Assembly (NCBI RefSeq): GCF_001463705.1
Contig: NZ_BBWH01000015.1
Location: forward strand, 51,259 to 115,258
Reading direction: 5' to 3'
DNA from: Aureimonas sp. AU12
GTDB lineage: Bacteria > Pseudomonadota > Alphaproteobacteria > Rhizobiales > Rhizobiaceae
Length of the DNA: 64,000 bases
The position numbers were made by a program, and so were the translations under genes. A model generated the notes under the pieces. The model had not been told where the DNA came from. It worked only from the letters and a program-made list of their open reading frames with translations, and ran no database searches. Positions 61,526 to 64,000 of this stretch are shown here, piece by piece (the first letter of the stretch is position 1; every line of letters begins with the position of its first letter).

Positions 61526-62185
61526 ATGCCCTCGATCGAAAAGAACCCGAACGCGTCGGCCGTCGATGCCGATCTCCTGCGGCGCCTGCGCGAGATCCCG
61601 GTGGCGCTCCTCAGCGACCAGCTTCACCGCGACCGCGGCACCTCGCAGCTGCGGCCCTACCACAAGCCGTCCGCGATGGCGGGAACGGCAGTGACGGTGC
61701 GCACCCGCGGCGGCGACAACCTGGCGATCCTGCGCGCCTTCGACCAGTGCCGCGAGGGCGACGTCCTCGTGGTGGATGCCGATGGCGAGACCGCCAACGC
61801 GCTGGTGGGCGGCATCATGACCTTCTTCGCCGCCTCGATCGGCATGGCCGGCATGGTGCTCGACGGCGCCGTGCGCGACATCGCCGAGCTGGGCGAGCGG
61901 ACCTTCCCGGTCTATGCGCGCGGCCACACGCATCGCGGCCCCTACAAGGACGGTCCCGGCGCGATCAACGTGCCCGTCAGCGTCGGCGGCCTCGTGGTGC
62001 GTCCCGGCGACATCGTGGTCGGCGACCAGGACGGGCTCCTGGCCTTTGCTCCCGAAGACGCCGAGGCCGCGATCGCCGGCGCCCTCGCGCAGCACGCCAA
62101 GGAAGAGGCGACGATGCAGGCGATCCGCGAAAACCGCTGGGACCGATCCTTCGTCGATCAGCTGGAAGCACGCGCCGTCAACTAG
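61526..62185 (+). CDS. RraA-family protein, probable class II 4-hydroxy-2-oxo acid (HMG/CHA-type) aldolase
   Basis: A 219-residue RraA-like protein. Family blocks are VALLSDQLHRDRG, SAMAGTAVTVRTRGGDNLAI, VLVVDADGETANALVGGIMT, GMAGMVLDGAVRDIAELGER with the catalytic Arg-Asp pair, then VYARGHTHRGPYKDGPGAIN and PGDIVVGDQDGLLAF. Many family members are divalent-metal aldolases cleaving 4-hydroxy-4-methyl-2-oxoglutarate or related acids to pyruvate. It follows the aminotransferase by 17 bp, which fits transamination then retro-aldol cleavage. RNase E inhibition is unlikely here. Confidence 0.87.
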   Translation: MPSIEKNPNASAVDADLLRRLREIPVALLSDQLHRDRGTSQLRPYHKPSAMAGTAVTVRTRGGDNLAILRAFDQCREGDVLVVDADGETANALVGGIMTFFAASIGMAGMVLDGAVRDIAELGERTFPVYARGHTHRGPYKDGPGAINVPVSVGGLVVRPGDIVVGDQDGLLAFAPEDAEAAIAGALAQHAKEEATMQAIRENRWDRSFVDQLEARAVN

Positions 62186-62284
62186 AACGCACGACCGGGC
62201 TGACACGACGCGGGTTCGCGCCGCGCCATCCTGAACGGGCCTTGCCGCCTCCTGCCATCGCACGACGGCGGGAGGCCGTGGGCG

Positions 62285-63943
62285 TCAGGCTTCGACCAAC
62301 GCCGCAAGATGCCTCTTGAGGGCTTCGATGCGATCGGCCGGCCAGTCCGTCGGCTCGGTCACGGCGATCCAGGCATCCACATAATGCTCGGGTGCATAGA
62401 CATGGCCGTGCCCCATCGGCGTCGTGGTGGCGAGCGCCATGTCGAGGCCGAGTTGGAAGAACGTGATAATCGGGTACCAGCGAAGCTCGGATGACACGTC
62501 GGGTCCGCGCGGCGTCGCCAGCCAGTCGGGCGCGCGCCACGCCGAACCGCTCTCGAAGAAGGTGATCGGGTCGCTCGCATATTGCAGGAAGACGATGCGC
62601 AGCGGACCCCAGGGGGCCGCGGCGTCCTCGGCAGCACCCTCGGTTCCCGTGAAGCGAATGACCGAGCCGTCGCGAAAGCGCGGCAGCCAAGCGGGCGTGC
62701 CCGGCTGGCGTTCGGTGGTCGCCTTCTGCCAGGTGCGGCTCGGAAAGGGCGGTCCACTCCACAGAGCCCCCTGGAACGGATCGCCGATCACGTCGAAGAG
62801 GTCGACCGACAGGTCGGAATTGAGAGCCCCGAGGCTTAACCCGTGGAGATAGAGGCGGGGGCGCGTCTCCTTCGGCAGCGTGTGCCAGTGGTCGTAGACC
62901 CGGTGGAACAGGAGCTCTGACGTATCCGCGCCATAGGTCGGCTCCACCATCAGCGCGAGCCAACTGGCGAGATAGGAGTATTGGACGGCCACGGTCGCGA
63001 CGTCGCCGCGATGGAGATATTCCAGCGGCATCTGGCTCGCCGGATCGAGCCACCCCGTGCCGGTGGGCGTCGTGACGACGAGGACGGCGCGCTCGAAGGC
63101 GCCCACCCGCAGCATCTCCTGGAACGCGAGTTCCACCCGCTCTTCGATCGAGGGCGCCGAGTTCAGTCCGACATAGACGCGCAGCGGCTCCAGCGCCGGC
63201 CCGCCGGTGAAGCCCGCGATCTCGGCTGCCGTCGGACCGGCGGCCACGGCGCGCCGTCCCATGCGGCCAAGATCGTCCCAGCGCAGGAGCGAGGCCGTGG
63301 CTCCGGCCTTCATCGGGTCCGAGGGCAGCTCGAGTTCGTCGTCCACGAGGTCGTCGAGGCTGGCATAGCTGGAATCCAACGCGCGGATGCCCGCCTCCAG
63401 AACGACGCCGCTGGCGAGGCCCCAGAACAGGAGGGCGGCGATGACGAGGCCTGCCAGCACCGACAAGCGGCGCGGCGCGATGTTGTCGACGACGTTGGCC
63501 GCAAGGCGCGCGACGGCGCGGAACAGGCGCGCCAGGCCGAGGCAGGCGAGCGCCACCATCACGGCGACCACGCCGACCAGAGCCGGCCGAGCGCTTTCCA
63601 CGGGGTCGAGACCCATCGGCAGGCGAACGGAGTTCTGCCATTCCGAGGCCTGCCAGAGGAACAGCGCGGCGATCCCGATGCAGGTCGCCGCGGCCGCTCC
63701 CTTCAGCCAGCGCCCGCGCCGCCCCTCGTCGAAATTCGGAAGCTGCAGAAAGCGCCAGAGCGCACGCAGCAGCGCGCCGAGCCCGTAGCCGACGGAGAAG
63801 ACGAGGCCCGACAGGACACCCTGCAGCAGGGCGTCGCGCGGCACGAGGCTCGGCGTCAACGAGCCCGCGAAGAACAGCGTGCCGAGCCAGAGCCCCGTGC
63901 CGCAGAGCGAGTGGACGAAGCGGCCGGCTGCCTTGCGGAGCAC
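62285..63943 (-). CDS. membrane alpha/beta-hydrolase family protein (Abhydrolase_9 type)
   Basis: A 552-residue protein. The N-terminal 200 residues hold several membrane helices (GLWLGTLFFAGSLTPSLVPR, LSGLVFSVGYGLGALLRALW, LVGVVAVMVALACLGLARLF, LVIAALLFWGLASGVV). The C-terminal half is an alpha/beta-hydrolase domain with nucleophile Ser in PRLYLHGLSLGALNSDLSVD, and GPPFPSRTWQKATTERQPGT. This architecture is the two-part Abhydrolase_9 family, of unknown substrate and probably lipid-related. It stands alone at the end of the window. Confidence 0.85.
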   Translation of the reverse strand: MLRKAAGRFVHSLCGTGLWLGTLFFAGSLTPSLVPRDALLQGVLSGLVFSVGYGLGALLRALWRFLQLPNFDEGRRGRWLKGAAAATCIGIAALFLWQASEWQNSVRLPMGLDPVESARPALVGVVAVMVALACLGLARLFRAVARLAANVVDNIAPRRLSVLAGLVIAALLFWGLASGVVLEAGIRALDSSYASLDDLVDDELELPSDPMKAGATASLLRWDDLGRMGRRAVAAGPTAAEIAGFTGGPALEPLRVYVGLNSAPSIEERVELAFQEMLRVGAFERAVLVVTTPTGTGWLDPASQMPLEYLHRGDVATVAVQYSYLASWLALMVEPTYGADTSELLFHRVYDHWHTLPKETRPRLYLHGLSLGALNSDLSVDLFDVIGDPFQGALWSGPPFPSRTWQKATTERQPGTPAWLPRFRDGSVIRFTGTEGAAEDAAAPWGPLRIVFLQYASDPITFFESGSAWRAPDWLATPRGPDVSSELRWYPIITFFQLGLDMALATTTPMGHGHVYAPEHYVDAWIAVTEPTDWPADRIEALKRHLAALVEA

Positions 63944-64000
63944 CGGGAGGATCGACGACGAGATGGGCCGGACTCCTTGCTGGGGGTGGCGGGGCTGGGG

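Noticed and set aside
61526..62185. RNase E inhibitor RraA or menaquinone methyltransferase, as such proteins are often labelled
   Set aside because: The catalytic Arg-Asp region and the operon with an aminotransferase fit a metal-dependent aldolase better.
1..64000. tRNA, rRNA, CRISPR arrays, insertion sequences, prophage or integration sites
   Set aside because: I looked for cloverleaf-like segments, repeated spacers, transposase or integrase motifs and direct repeats, and found none I could support.

Overview
The window is one contiguous piece of a GC-rich bacterial chromosome, roughly two-thirds G+C by eye, with tightly packed operons and frequent ATGA stop/start overlaps. The gene content (DXR-like DRL enzyme, TTT and TRAP transport proteins, PaoABC aldehyde oxidase, GH15 trehalase-like enzyme, an Rgt-like lipid glycosylation set and a candidate anti-Shine-Dalgarno sRNA) points to an alphaproteobacterium of the order Hyphomicrobiales (Rhizobiales). 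A plant- or surface-associated member such as Aurantimonadaceae is my guess, not something the sequence proves. I saw no tRNA, rRNA, CRISPR array, insertion sequence or prophage. Most of the window is accessory catabolism with local regulators.

Layout. 1-2.8 kb: end of a GMC oxidoreductase, an XRE-cupin regulator and a class III aminotransferase. 2.9-4.3 kb: two unrecognised genes. 4.5-16.2 kb: the most interesting locus. A SorC regulator, GutM, a complete glucitol-type PTS (IIC, IIB, IIA and a dedicated HPr-EI fusion) read rightward. They converge on a leftward operon for a DXR-like oxidoreductase (DRL), an acetoin-dehydrogenase-like E1 alpha/E1 beta/E2 complex and a HAD phosphatase. I propose that this locus takes up a branched polyol such as 2-C-methyl-D-erythritol, makes the 4-phosphate during uptake, converts it to 1-deoxy-D-xylulose 5-phosphate with DRL, and splits that acyloin to acetyl-CoA and glyceraldehyde 3-phosphate. 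16.4-24.7 kb: a small metal-binding protein, then a GntR-controlled operon (PdxA-like dehydrogenase, TIM-barrel isomerase, dihydroxyacetone-type kinase, TctCBA transporter) for an unknown acid sugar. 24.8-30.3 kb: DNA polymerase IV, a GST, a transglutaminase-like protein, a Rossmann protein and a GH15 enzyme. 30.3-35.4 kb: a candidate sRNA, a lone receiver protein, an MFS exporter and a MarR-controlled stress/detoxification group.

35.7-40.5 kb: paoABC with a convergent LysR gene. 41.4-46.9 kb: an envelope module with a polyprenyl-phosphate glycosyltransferase, a LAB_N membrane protein, a GT39 transferase, a membrane-anchored HCX5R phosphatase and an OmpR-type two-component system. 47-50 kb: a chemoreceptor in an apparent operon with a TRAP-type binding protein that has no permease beside it. 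50.4-62.2 kb: a regulon for a lactam or amino-acid-like compound: polar amino acid ABC transporter, SDR, a biotin-dependent PxpABC-like ring-opening set, a Nac-like LysR regulator, an aminotransferase and an RraA-type aldolase. Three ATA-N9-TAT sites, the Klebsiella Nac consensus, lie in the control regions of these transcripts. 62.3-64 kb: a membrane alpha/beta-hydrolase.

Limits: all functions are read from motifs and context. No alignment, database search or structure prediction was run. Family comparisons, including alignments to E. coli PdxA, SrlA, SrlE and SrlB and Klebsiella Nac, are from memory.
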